64,000 nt of DNA from Brevundimonas intermedia. GTDB taxonomy: Bacteria; Pseudomonadota; Alphaproteobacteria; Caulobacterales; Caulobacteraceae. Made by a program: the position numbers and the translations under genes. Each line of letters starts with the position of its first letter. Within the stretch, counting starts at the first letter, position 1. A model generated the notes under the pieces. It did not search any database and was not told where the DNA came from. It was given only the letters and a program-made list of their open reading frames with translations. Positions 10,010 to 18,643 of this stretch are shown in pieces. The stretch spans positions 310,001 through 374,000 of the forward strand of contig NZ_SPVH01000007.1 in assembly GCF_004614235.1 (NCBI RefSeq). The letters are read 5' to 3'.

Positions 10010-11425
10010 TCACTTAGTCTGTTGCAGCGCATCATCCAAGCGCCCGAGACTTTCGTCGCGCCCAAGAGCCGACAAAGTTCGTGCAATATCAGGTGATGTT
10101 GACCCAGCGGTAAGGGCCGCACGCATCGGCGGACCGATCTTGCCGAAGCCCACACCCTCGGATTCGGCGAAAGCCTTGAGTTCGGCTTCCAGCGCGAACA
10201 CGTCCCACGACTGGAATAGGGCCAGCCGGTCGCGCAGGCGGCCCAGGCGCTCAAGCGTGTCGCCGCTCAGCAGGGGCTGGCCTTTTTCGTCGATGGCCAG
10301 AGGGCGGGCCTTCAAAACGAAAGCCGTTTGTTCGGCCAGGTCCAGCACCGTCTTGGCGCGATCCTTGACGAAGGGCATGGCGCGTTGAAGCCGGGCCTCG
10401 TCCGCCTCGGCGAGGCTGTGTCCGCGCTGCAGGTGCGCGTCCAGCGTCAGCTTGGACAACCGCTCATCGTCCGCAAGGCGCAGCCAGTGGGCGTTGACGT
10501 GGGCCAGTTTGTCGAAATCCAGCCGGGCCGGCGCCTTGCCGATGCCCGCGAGGTCGAACCATTCCACGGCCTGGGCGTCGCTGAACAGTTCGTCGTCACC
10601 GTGGGCCCAGCCTAGCCGGGCCAGATAGTTGCGCATGGCCTCGGGCAGATAGCCCATCTCGGCATATTCATGCACCGCCTGGGCCCCGTGGCGTTTCGAC
10701 AGTTTGGCGCCGTCGGGACCGTGGATCAGAGGGATGTGGGCGAAGGTCGGCCGGGTCCAGCCCAGGGCGTCGTAGATCAGGCTCTGACGCGCGGCGTTGT
10801 TCAGATGGTCATCGCCGCGAATGACGTGGGTCACGCCCATGTCGTGGTCGTCCACGACGACGGCGAGGTTATAGGTCGGCGCGCCGTCCGAGCGCAGCAG
10901 CACCAGGTCGTCGAGATCTTCGGTGGACCAGCTGACCGAACCCTGAACCTCGTCGGCGACGGTGACGGTCGTCGCCTTGGGGCGGCGGAAGCGCACGACG
11001 TGGGGCAGGGCTAGGTCATCGACCGTGGGTTCGCGGTCGCGCCAGGGCGATTCGAAGGTGCGTTTTTCGGCCTTGGCTTCGTCGCGCAGACGGCCGGTGT
11101 CCTCGGCAGAGGTGAAGTCGCGGTAGGCGTGGCCCGTTTCGAGCAGTTGATCGACCACCTCGCGGTGGCGATCGGCACGGCTGAACTGAAAAACCGGCTC
11201 TTCGTCGGCGAACAGCTCCAGCCAGCTCAGGCCGTCGAAGATGGCCTTGACGGCCTCGTCTGTGGAGCGTTCGCGGTCGGTGTCCTCAACCCGGATCAGG
11301 AAACGCCCAGCGTGTCTCTTGGCGTACAGCCAGTTGAACAAAGCGGTTCTCGCTCCGCCGATATGCAGATAGCCTGTCGGCGAGGGGGCGAAGCGGGTGA
11401 CGACAGTCGAGGAGGGTGAGGTCAT
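10010..11425 (-). CDS. gltX: Glutamyl-tRNA synthetase GltX
   Basis: This class I aminoacyl-tRNA synthetase charges tRNA-Glu (and in many alphaproteobacteria also tRNA-Gln before amidation). The HIGH-type motif appears as PTGYLHIGGARTALFN, and the KMSKS-type motif as AKLSKRHGAQ. The helical anticodon-binding domain fills the last third. Its 471 residues fit the family. It runs in the same direction as gltA 67 bp upstream of it, and its start region overlaps the open frame of the divergent comEC. Confidence 0.96.
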   Translation of the reverse strand: MTSPSSTVVTRFAPSPTGYLHIGGARTALFNWLYAKRHAGRFLIRVEDTDRERSTDEAVKAIFDGLSWLELFADEEPVFQFSRADRHREVVDQLLETGHAYRDFTSAEDTGRLRDEAKAEKRTFESPWRDREPTVDDLALPHVVRFRRPKATTVTVADEVQGSVSWSTEDLDDLVLLRSDGAPTYNLAVVVDDHDMGVTHVIRGDDHLNNAARQSLIYDALGWTRPTFAHIPLIHGPDGAKLSKRHGAQAVHEYAEMGYLPEAMRNYLARLGWAHGDDELFSDAQAVEWFDLAGIGKAPARLDFDKLAHVNAHWLRLADDERLSKLTLDAHLQRGHSLAEADEARLQRAMPFVKDRAKTVLDLAEQTAFVLKARPLAIDEKGQPLLSGDTLERLGRLRDRLALFQSWDVFALEAELKAFAESEGVGFGKIGPPMRAALTAGSTSPDIARTLSALGRDESLGRLDDALQQTK

Positions 11426-13610
11426 AGGCGATGGGTCCGTAAGCGAGGCCCTTATACGCCCCGACGCGGCAAAGCCTACCCCCGCCGCGCGATTGCGCGC
11501 GTGGTTGGGCGAGGAGGTCGCGGCGCAGACGCTGCGATGGCGGTTGTGGGCGCCGGTCGCATTCGGCTCCGGCGCCGCGGTCTATTTCGCCCTGCGTGCC
11601 GAGCCGCCGTTGTGGCTTCTGTTGCTGGGCGTAGTCGTCGCTTTTTCAGCCTGGATCTCGGCGAGGCGGCGGGGATGGGCGCGGCGTCTGACTTGGCCGC
11701 TGTTGATGCTGGCCTGTGTCGCCGGCGGGTTGGCGGCCGCCAAGGTCCGCACCGAAATGGTCGCCGCGCCCATCGCGCCCGCAATGAGCGAGCCGACCGT
11801 GATCGAGGCCTGGGTTGTGGACGTCGACAGTCCTGGCCAGAGGGGCGCGCGGATCGTGATCGCGCCGGTCTGGATACGCGGGCTGACGTCCGAACAGACG
11901 CCCGTGCGTTTGCGGGCGACGGTGCGGGGCGAACCGCCCAAACCAGGCGAGGCGATCCGTCTCTTCGGCATCCTCAATCCGCCACCGGCGCCGGCCAGCC
12001 CCGGCGCCTATGATTTCGGCCGCAACGCCTTCTTCCAGGGGATGGGCGGTGTGGCCTTCGCCCTGGGTGAGACACGGCCGGCCGATCTCGCGCCGCCGCC
12101 ATGGCGGCTTCGGTTGGTGATGGCCGTAAATAGCGCGCGCTACGCGCTGGCGGAGCGGATCGTGGCGCGCCTGGGCGAGCGGACGGGCGGAATCGCCGCC
12201 GCCATGACCACCAGCCATGAAACCTGGATCAGTCAGGAGGACATGGACGTCATGCGGAATTCCGGCCTGGCGCACATCCTGTCGGTGTCCGGGCTGCACA
12301 TGGCCATTGTCGGCGGTTTCGTCTTCTTCGCCGTGCGGCTGGCCGTGGCGGCTTGGCCTTGGCTGGCCCTGCGGGTTCACGGCAAGAAGGTCGCGGCCAT
12401 AGCGGGGCTGACGGCGGTGGGCGTCTATCTGGTGGTGTCGGGTGCGCCCCCTCCGGCCGAGCGCGCGGCCATCACTGCCTCCATCGCCTTCCTGGCCATC
12501 CTGCTGGATCGGCAGGCGGTGACGATGCACGGCCTGGCCGTCGCCGCCTTCATCGTCCTGGCCATCCAGCCGGAAGCCATCGTCACCCCGGGCTTCCAGA
12601 TGTCGTTCGCGGCGACCGCCGCCTTGGTCGCCCTGGTCGAGGCCTGGCCCAAGCGAACGCGAGAGATTTCCGCCCCGTGGCCGATTCTGGCGGTCCAGCG
12701 GTTCGGCGGCTGGCTGACGGCGGCCGTCGCGGCCAGCGTCGTGGCGGGGCTGGCGACGGGGCCGTTCGCCATGCAGCATTTCAATCGCACGGCCATGTAC
12801 GGGCTGTTGGCGAACCTGGGCACGTCGCCCGTCGCGGACTTCATCCTGATGCCGGCGCTGGCGATTGGCGCGGCGCTGGAGCCGCTGGGGCTGGGCGGGC
12901 CGTTCTTGGCGATTGCGGGATGGGGCGTCGATCTGATGCTGGCGATCGGAACCTGGACGGCGAGGTTGCCGGGGGCGGTGCGGACGGTGGCCAGTGCGCC
13001 GGACTATGTCCTGCCGATCGCCTTCCTGGGGGTGCTGTTCGTCTGTCTGTGGCAGGGACGACTGAGGTGGCTGGGCCTGCCGTTGGCGGCGGCCGTTCTG
13101 GTCTGGCCGCGCGCGCCGACGCCGGATCTGTGGATCGGAGACGGGGGGACAAACGCCGCATTTCATAACGAGAAGGAGGCGGTTGTCGTCAGGCCCGGCG
13201 TCCGAGAGTTCGCCGTCGATCTGTGGTCGAGGCGGCGCGGCCTGACCATGACGGATCGGCCGGAGACGGGCTGGGCCTGCGAGCGCTTTTCTTGTCGGCC
13301 TGAGGCTGAGCAGGCTGGTCCTGTCGCAATCTGGTGGGGACGTAAGACTCCCGGTCCGGACCAGATGGAGGCCTTATGCCGCGCGGCGCCCGTCGTCAGC
13401 GTGCGCGCGGTTCTCACATCGATCCCAAGCGCTTGTCAGGATCGCCTGGTGCTCGACGGCGTCGATTTCGCCAGAGGCGGCGCGGTCGAGTTATGGCGTG
13501 TCAGTCCGTCTGAAACGGGCCGATGGCGCGCCGTCTGGACGGCCGACGTGAGGGGCGACCGCCCTTGGGCGCGCCAGCCGAACCCGGACGTCAGTGATAG
13601 CGGCGCATGA
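11397..13610 (+). CDS. comEC: ComEC/Rec2-type DNA uptake channel protein
   Basis: ComEC forms the inner-membrane channel for transforming single-stranded DNA. The sequence has an N-terminal region with hydrophobic helices and a DUF4131-like OB domain (about residues 45-210). A large Competence-domain membrane core (about 235-560) follows, including [12 protein letters not shown]. The C-terminal 170 residues carry no HxHxDH metal-binding motif, so the metallo-beta-lactamase-like nuclease domain is missing or degenerate. The listed GTG start overlaps gltX by 29 bp; the true start could lie further in. The 3' end overlaps lexA by 20 bp. No other competence genes are nearby. Confidence 0.88.
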   Translation: MTTVEEGEVIGDGSVSEALIRPDAAKPTPAARLRAWLGEEVAAQTLRWRLWAPVAFGSGAAVYFALRAEPPLWLLLLGVVVAFSAWISARRRGWARRLTWPLLMLACVAGGLAAAKVRTEMVAAPIAPAMSEPTVIEAWVVDVDSPGQRGARIVIAPVWIRGLTSEQTPVRLRATVRGEPPKPGEAIRLFGILNPPPAPASPGAYDFGRNAFFQGMGGVAFALGETRPADLAPPPWRLRLVMAVNSARYALAERIVARLGERTGGIAAAMTTSHETWISQEDMDVMRNSGLAHILSVSGLHMAIVGGFVFFAVRLAVAAWPWLALRVHGKKVAAIAGLTAVGVYLVVSGAPPPAERAAITASIAFLAILLDRQAVTMHGLAVAAFIVLAIQPEAIVTPGFQMSFAATAALVALVEAWPKRTREISAPWPILAVQRFGGWLTAAVAASVVAGLATGPFAMQHFNRTAMYGLLANLGTSPVADFILMPALAIGAALEPLGLGGPFLAIAGWGVDLMLAIGTWTARLPGAVRTVASAPDYVLPIAFLGVLFVCLWQGRLRWLGLPLAAAVLVWPRAPTPDLWIGDGGTNAAFHNEKEAVVVRPGVREFAVDLWSRRRGLTMTDRPETGWACERFSCRPEAEQAGPVAIWWGRKTPGPDQMEALCRAAPVVSVRAVLTSIPSACQDRLVLDGVDFARGGAVELWRVSPSETGRWRAVWTADVRGDRPWARQPNPDVSDSGA

Positions 13611-14286
13611 GGCCGACCAGCTTGCCCTGAACGGCGACCTGATCCGATCCGTAGATCTTGGTTTCGTAGTTGCGGTTGGCGGGCTCCAGCGCGATGGAGG
13701 CGCCCTTCTTGCGAAGCCGCTTCAGCGTCGCATGTTCGCCTTCGACCAGCGCCACGACGATCTCGCCCGAGGAGGCGTTGTCGGTCGATTTGATGACCAC
13801 CATGTCGCCGTTCAGAATCCCCGCCTCGATCATCGAATCGCCTTCGATCTCAAGCAGGTAGTGTTCGCCCGAGCCCAGCATGGATTCGGGAACGGGATAG
13901 CGCGCCGTCTCGTGTTCTATGGCGTCGATCGGCGTGCCGGCGGCGATCTTGCCCATCAGCGGCAGCTCGCGGGTGTCATTGGCCGCAAGCGGCGCCAGGC
14001 CGCGGCCGCCGCCGCCTTCGATCACGTCAGGCTTGAATCCGGCCCGACCGCGAGGCGCGCCGGCCGTGGCCTGTTCGGGCAGTTTGGTGACTTCCAGGGC
14101 GCGGGCGCGGTGGGCGAGGCGGCGGATGAAGCCACGCTCCTCCAGCGCCGTGATCAGCCGGTGGATGCCCGACTTGGACGCCAGGTCCAGCGCCTCCTTC
14201 ATCTCGTCGAACGAGGGAGAGACGCCCGTCTCCTGAATCCGTTCGTGGATGAACATCAGCAGTTCGTGCTGCTTGCGCGTGAGCAT
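13591..14286 (-). CDS. lexA: SOS repressor LexA
   Basis: LexA represses the DNA-damage regulon and cleaves itself when RecA is activated. The N-terminal winged helix (about residues 1-65, [17 protein letters not shown]) binds DNA. The cleavage site is Ala116-Gly117 (KIAAGTPI), and the catalytic dyad is Ser151 (EGDSM) and Lys189 (ATLKR). At 231 residues it is longer than the E. coli protein because of a Gly-rich linker (about 72-105), common in alphaproteobacteria. Two GAAC-N7-GAAC operators lie directly upstream, so autoregulation is expected. Confidence 0.97.
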   Translation of the reverse strand: MLTRKQHELLMFIHERIQETGVSPSFDEMKEALDLASKSGIHRLITALEERGFIRRLAHRARALEVTKLPEQATAGAPRGRAGFKPDVIEGGGGRGLAPLAANDTRELPLMGKIAAGTPIDAIEHETARYPVPESMLGSGEHYLLEIEGDSMIEAGILNGDMVVIKSTDNASSGEIVVALVEGEHATLKRLRKKGASIALEPANRNYETKIYGSDQVAVQGKLVGLMRRYH

Positions 14287-14318
14287 CGCCAGGCCCTCAT
14301 GCGCCCGCCGACGAATCG

Positions 14319-14333
14319 GAACGGGCCGTGAAC
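14319..14333 (-). promoter_or_regulatory. LexA operator (SOS box), proximal
   Basis: GAAC, seven bases, GAAC: the direct-repeat SOS box known for alphaproteobacterial LexA (GTTC-N7-GTTC on the other strand). It ends 33 bp upstream of the lexA start codon, in the right place for autorepression. Confidence 0.75.
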
Positions 14334-14343
14334 ATTTGTCGAT

Positions 14344-14358
14344 GTTCTGTAAGTGTTC
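14344..14358 (-). promoter_or_regulatory. LexA operator (SOS box), distal
   Basis: GTTC, seven bases, GTTC on the plus strand, the second exact match to the alphaproteobacterial SOS box. It lies 10 bp from the proximal box in the opposite orientation. Together the inner half-sites make a 6-bp palindrome (GAACAT and ATGTTC, 14330-14347). Confidence 0.8.
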
Positions 14359-14415
14359 CTTCCTAATGTCAACTTAACAGCGCCCTTGGGACGACGCGTG
14401 AAGCGAGGAAGACGA

Positions 14416-15210
14416 TCAGGCCGCCAGCAATTGCCGTGTCGCCGCCTCGACATCCGCCTGACGCATCAGGCTCTCTCCGACCAGAATGGCCTGGGCATGG
14501 GCGGCCGAGACGCGCTCGACGTCCTCGGGCGTGAAGATGCCGCTTTCGGCGACCAGCAGGGCGCGGACGGGGCTGAGCATCGACAGGCGCTCGGTCACTT
14601 CCAGATCGACCTCGAAGGTGCGCAGCGACCGATTATTGACCCCGACCAGATCGCCCCCGAGCGCACAGGCGCGAGCCATCTCCTCCTCGTCATGGGTCTC
14701 GATGAGGGCGTCCATGCCGAAGCTTTCGGCCTCGGACAGCAGTTCTGCAGCCAGCCGATCATCGACCATGGCCAGGATGATCAGGATGCAGTCGGCGCCC
14801 AAAGCGCGGCTCTCGGCGACCTGCCAGGGATCGACCAGGAAGTCCTTGCGCAGACAGGGCAGGGCGACCGCGTCGCGGGCCTGGCCCAAGTAGGCGTCAT
14901 CGCCCTGGAAACTGGGGCCGTCGGTCAGGACCGAGAGGCACGCCGCGCCGCCCGCCTGGTAAGCCCGCGCCAGGGCCGGCGGGTCGAAGTCGGGCCGGAT
15001 CAGCCCCTTGGACGGACTAGCCTTCTTGATCTCGGCGATCAGGGCAGGACGGCCGGTCTCTTCTTCCACGCGCTCAAGGGCGGCGCGGAAACCACGCGGA
15101 GCCGAAGCGGTGCGGGCCAGCGCCTCGATCGCGTCCTGCGAGGTCGCGGCCTTGCGGGCGGCGACGTCTTCGCGTTTGTAGGCGGCGATACGGTCCAGAA
15201 CGTCGGTCAT
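14416..15210 (-). CDS. trpC: Indole-3-glycerol-phosphate synthase TrpC
   Basis: TrpC closes the indole ring of tryptophan from carboxyphenylamino-deoxyribulose phosphate. This single-domain (beta/alpha)8 protein of 264 residues is not fused to TrpF. Family motifs include [13 protein letters not shown] with the catalytic Lys, [13 protein letters not shown], and [14 protein letters not shown]. The ATG overlaps the trpD stop (ATGA), indicating coupling. trpC is the last trp gene here; lexA follows 129 bp on, so moaC and moeA, often found between them, are absent. Confidence 0.97.
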   Translation of the reverse strand: MTDVLDRIAAYKREDVAARKAATSQDAIEALARTASAPRGFRAALERVEEETGRPALIAEIKKASPSKGLIRPDFDPPALARAYQAGGAACLSVLTDGPSFQGDDAYLGQARDAVALPCLRKDFLVDPWQVAESRALGADCILIILAMVDDRLAAELLSEAESFGMDALIETHDEEEMARACALGGDLVGVNNRSLRTFEVDLEVTERLSMLSPVRALLVAESGIFTPEDVERVSAAHAQAILVGESLMRQADVEAATRQLLAA

Positions 15211-16244
15211 GCGGGCTCTTGGCTTTCCAGCGGCGTGGAGGTGATGCGGGCCAGACGCTCCAAAGCCTCGGCAGCCCGGCCGTCGTCAATGGCGGCGGCG
15301 GCGAGGACAGCGCCTTCGGCAAGGTCGGCCGCCCGGTCCGATACCACGAGGGCGGCGGCGGCGTTCAGCAGCACGATGTCGCGGTAGGGGCCGGCGGCTC
15401 CCGCGAGCAGCGCGCGCAGGGCGAGGGCGTTCTCCTCGGCGTCGCCGCCACGGATGTCTTCGATGGAGGCGCGGGGCAGGCCGGCGTCCTCGGGCGTGAC
15501 CTGGAAACGGCGAACCGCGCCGTCCCTCCATTCAGCCACTTCCGTCGATCCGGAGGTCGCCAGTTCGTCCAGGCCCTGGCCATGGACCGTCCAGGCTCGC
15601 GTCGCGCCGAGCCGACCCAGCACCTCGGCCAGGGGCTCCAGCAGGCGAGGATCATAGACGCCCATGACCTGGCGTTTCGCAGATGCCGGGTTTGAAAGTG
15701 GGCCCAAAAGATTGAAAACGGTGCGGAAACCGATCTCGGCCCGCACGGGGCCGACATGGCGCATGGCCCCGTGGTAGGCGGGGGCGAACAGGAAGCAGAT
15801 GCCGGCCTCGTCCAGCGCCTTCCTCTGCTGAGCCTTATCCGCCATCAGGTTCACGCCCAGGATCGACAGAACGTCGGAAGACCCTGATTTAGAAGACATA
15901 GCGCGATTGCCGTGCTTGGCCACCTTCAGGCCCGCGCCGGCCAGAACGAGGGCGGCGCCGGTCGAGATATTGTAGGTGTGCTGACCGTCGCCGCCGGTGC
16001 CGCAGGTGTCGATCACTTCGTAGGGATGATCCAGCGTGAGAGCGGCCTCGCGCATGGCGCCGGCGAAGGCGGCGATCTCATCCACCGTCTCGCCGCGCAT
16101 CCGTATGGCGGTGACGGCGGCGGCGACTTGCGACGGGGTCGGCTCGCCACGCAGGCAGGCGGCGAAGAAGTCGTGCGCCTGTTGCGATGTCAGGGGATGG
16201 CCCTCGACCAGCCGGGCGAGGATCGGCTTGAATCCGTCCCCCAC
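15207..16244 (-). CDS. trpD: Anthranilate phosphoribosyltransferase TrpD
   Basis: TrpD transfers phosphoribose from PRPP to anthranilate. The sequence has the PRPP-binding motif [16 protein letters not shown], a [17 protein letters not shown] segment and [18 protein letters not shown]. The reading frame is open well upstream, but that part is out-of-frame trpG. A GTG two bases after the trpG stop gives 345 residues, the normal size, and is the likely start. It is coupled to trpG upstream and overlaps trpC downstream. Confidence 0.95.
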   Translation of the reverse strand: MGDGFKPILARLVEGHPLTSQQAHDFFAACLRGEPTPSQVAAAVTAIRMRGETVDEIAAFAGAMREAALTLDHPYEVIDTCGTGGDGQHTYNISTGAALVLAGAGLKVAKHGNRAMSSKSGSSDVLSILGVNLMADKAQQRKALDEAGICFLFAPAYHGAMRHVGPVRAEIGFRTVFNLLGPLSNPASAKRQVMGVYDPRLLEPLAEVLGRLGATRAWTVHGQGLDELATSGSTEVAEWRDGAVRRFQVTPEDAGLPRASIEDIRGGDAEENALALRALLAGAAGPYRDIVLLNAAAALVVSDRAADLAEGAVLAAAAIDDGRAAEALERLARITSTPLESQEPA

Positions 16245-16246
16245 CG

Positions 16247-16837
16247 TCAGGCGGCCGCGAGGCGCTTCACGCCGGCGATCTCCAGGAAGTTGGCCAGCAT
16301 GTCGTGACCGTGTTCGGTGGCGATGGATTCCGGGTGGAACTGCACGCCGTGGATCGGGCGGGTGCGGTGCTGCAGGCCCATGATCTCGCCATCGGCGGTC
16401 CAGGACGTGACCTCCAGACAGTCGGGCAGGGTCTCGCGCTTCACAGCCAGCGAATGATAGCGGGTGGCGATGAAGGGCGACGGCAGGCCGGCGAAGACGC
16501 TCCTGCCCTCGTGCAGGATCGGCGAGGTCTTGCCGTGCATCAGGGTCTTGGCGCGGATCACGTCGCCGCCGAAGGCCTGGCCGATCGCCTGATGGCCCAG
16601 GCAGACGCCCAGGATCGGCATCGACGCCGGAGCGGTGTCGATCAGCGGCAGGCAGATGCCGGCCTGGTCCGGCGCACAGGGGCCGGGCGACAACAGCACG
16701 GCGGCGGGGTTCAGCGCCCACGCCTCGTCCACCGTCAGGTCGTCGTTGCGCACGACATGCGTCGGCGCGCCCAACTCCGCGAGGTAGTGGACGAGATTGT
16801 AGGTGAAGCTGTCGTAGTTATCGACGACGAGGATCAT
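16247..16837 (-). CDS. trpG: Anthranilate synthase glutaminase subunit TrpG
   Basis: TrpG supplies ammonia from glutamine to TrpE. This class I glutamine amidotransferase has its nucleophile Cys79 in [10 protein letters not shown] and the His/Glu pair in [12 protein letters not shown]. The start [14 protein letters not shown] is typical and gives 196 residues; a start 12 codons upstream is open but not family-like. A 288-bp gap separates it from trpE, so trpGDC may have a promoter of its own. Confidence 0.96.
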   Translation of the reverse strand: MILVVDNYDSFTYNLVHYLAELGAPTHVVRNDDLTVDEAWALNPAAVLLSPGPCAPDQAGICLPLIDTAPASMPILGVCLGHQAIGQAFGGDVIRAKTLMHGKTSPILHEGRSVFAGLPSPFIATRYHSLAVKRETLPDCLEVTSWTADGEIMGLQHRTRPIHGVQFHPESIATEHGHDMLANFLEIAGVKRLAAA

Positions 16838-16925
16838 GGCTTGGCTTCTAGGCTCGACGGGCGTCCGCGCCAAGCGGGCGCGGCGGTAAAGCGCATTTTA
16901 ACCCGACCCGGAGATAAATGCGGCT

Positions 16926-17129
16926 GTGAAACTCGCCACTGAAAAAGATATCGCCGCCAAGATCGCCGCCGCCAAGGCGAAGCTGGTCGTGGTCGAGACG
17001 AAACCGAACCCGGTCGCCGCCCTCGGCGCCGCTGCATTCGCAGCGACCGCGGCCGTGCTGATGGCGGGCGTCGTCATCGTCGGCCCCGGCGTTCAATTCG
17101 ACGATCCGACGATGACCGTTACGCGCTAA
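16926..17129 (+). CDS. Small predicted membrane protein, function unknown
   Basis: This 67-residue frame lies in the trpE-trpG gap on the opposite strand. An N-terminal Lys/Ala-rich amphipathic stretch (about residues 1-25) is followed by one hydrophobic segment (about 30-53) and a short polar tail. The start is GTG with a weak GGAG about 12 bases upstream. Its last four bases overlap the end of trpE. Base composition at third positions is gene-like. No family is recognised; it could also be a chance frame. Confidence 0.5.
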   Translation: MKLATEKDIAAKIAAAKAKLVVVETKPNPVAALGAAAFAATAAVLMAGVVIVGPGVQFDDPTMTVTR

Positions 17130-18643
17130 CGATTGCCGGTGCGGAAGCGCCAGGCGTCGTCGGCCGCCCGCATCGGCGCGCGCGCCTTGTGCTGGGTTTC
17201 GGCGTATTCGGCCGCAGGGTCGCTGTCGGCGACCACGCCGGCGCCGGCCTGGACGAAAATCCGGTCGTCGGCGAACAGGGCGGTGCGCAGGGTGATGCAG
17301 ATGTCCGCCTCGCCGCCGGCCGAGATATAGCCGACGCCGCCACCGTAGCCGACGCCGCGCTTCTCGCTTTCCAACTCGTCGATGACCTCCATCGCCCTCA
17401 CCTTGGGCGCACCCGACAGAGTGCCGGCGGGAAGGGCCGCCAGCAGGGTGTCGACGGCGTCCAGCTTCGGGTCGGCCTTGCCGCGCACGTTGGAGACGAT
17501 GTGCATGACCTGGCTGTAGCGTTCGACGACGAAGCTCTCGGTCACCTCGACCGTGCCGGGTGCAGCGACCCGACCGACATCGTTGCGGCCCAGGTCCAGC
17601 AGCATCAGATGCTCGGCTCGTTCCTTGGGATCGGCCAGCAGTTCGACTTCCAGCGCCTTGTCCGCCTCGGGCGTCGCACCGCGCATGCGGGTGCCGGCAA
17701 GCGGTCGGATGGTGACCTCGCCGTCCTTCAGACGCACCAGAATCTCGGGGCTGGAACCGGCCAGCTGGAAGCCCTCGAAGTTCAGATAGAACAGATAGGG
17801 CGACGGGTTCTGGCGACGCAGGGACCGATAGAAGGCGAACGGATCCTCGGTCCAGGGTGCCGAGAATCGGTGACTGAGCACGACCTGGAAGATGTCGCCC
17901 GCGCCAATGTAGTCCTTGGCCTTGGCGACCATTTCGCCGAACGCGGCTTCGTCCACGGCTGAGGTGAAGGTCGGCGCCGGCGTTTCCTGCGGCGCGGCGC
18001 GGACGGGCAGGGGCTCGCGCAGCGCGGTATCGAAGGCGTCCAGTCGCGCCACGGCGGCGTCGAAGGCCTCGCGCACGGCGATGCCGGCGTCGGGATAGGC
18101 GGCGGAGACCAGAACGATCTCGTGGCGCACGGAATCGAAGATGGCGACCAGCGACGGACGGGTCAGGACCGCGTCCGGCAGATCCAACGGATCGGGATTG
18201 GGCGCGCCCAGCGGCTCCAGCAGGCGAACCATGTCATAGCCGAAGACACCGAACAGGCCGGCGGCCATGGGCGGCAGGCCATCGGGCAGGTCGAACTTCG
18301 ACGCCGCGATAAGGGCGCGCAGCGATTGCAGCGTGGGCAGGGCTTCGGGCGTGAACCGACCCTCGGCGATGGCCGGCCCGCGCGACAGTTCCGCCGCGTT
18401 CGAACGACAGCGCCAGACGACGTCCGGGTCCAGCGTCAGGATCGAATAGCGACCCTTGACCGCACCACCTTCGACCGATTCCAGCAGACAGGCGTAGGGG
18501 CGGTGGCGACCGAGCTTCAGATAGGCCGAGACCGGCGTTTCCAGGTCGTCGATGATCCGGCGCACCACCACCTGCGGCCTGCCGGCCGAGAGGCCGGAGG
18601 CGAAGGCGTCGAAGTCGGCTTGCCCCGATACGGCCTCGGTCAT
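17126..18643 (-). CDS. trpE: Anthranilate synthase component I TrpE
   Basis: TrpE makes anthranilate from chorismate, the committed step of tryptophan synthesis. It has the N-terminal regulatory domain and the C-terminal chorismate-binding domain (about residues 230-500). The latter carries the motifs FYRSLRRQNPSPYLFYLN, RPLAGTRMRG, HLMLLDLGRNDVGR and GTLSGAPKVRAMEVI. Its length of 505 residues is usual. Its ATG overlaps the stop of the ppiD-like gene, so transcription probably comes from there and no trp leader attenuator is seen. Confidence 0.96.
   Translation of the reverse strand: MTEAVSGQADFDAFASGLSAGRPQVVVRRIIDDLETPVSAYLKLGRHRPYACLLESVEGGAVKGRYSILTLDPDVVWRCRSNAAELSRGPAIAEGRFTPEALPTLQSLRALIAASKFDLPDGLPPMAAGLFGVFGYDMVRLLEPLGAPNPDPLDLPDAVLTRPSLVAIFDSVRHEIVLVSAAYPDAGIAVREAFDAAVARLDAFDTALREPLPVRAAPQETPAPTFTSAVDEAAFGEMVAKAKDYIGAGDIFQVVLSHRFSAPWTEDPFAFYRSLRRQNPSPYLFYLNFEGFQLAGSSPEILVRLKDGEVTIRPLAGTRMRGATPEADKALEVELLADPKERAEHLMLLDLGRNDVGRVAAPGTVEVTESFVVERYSQVMHIVSNVRGKADPKLDAVDTLLAALPAGTLSGAPKVRAMEVIDELESEKRGVGYGGGVGYISAGGEADICITLRTALFADDRIFVQAGAGVVADSDPAAEYAETQHKARAPMRAADDAWRFRTGNR

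Noticed and set aside
16865..16883. 7-bp stem (CCGCGCC/GGCGCGG) upstream of trpG as an attenuator
   Set aside because: No leader peptide with Trp codons and no T run or alternative pairing was found.
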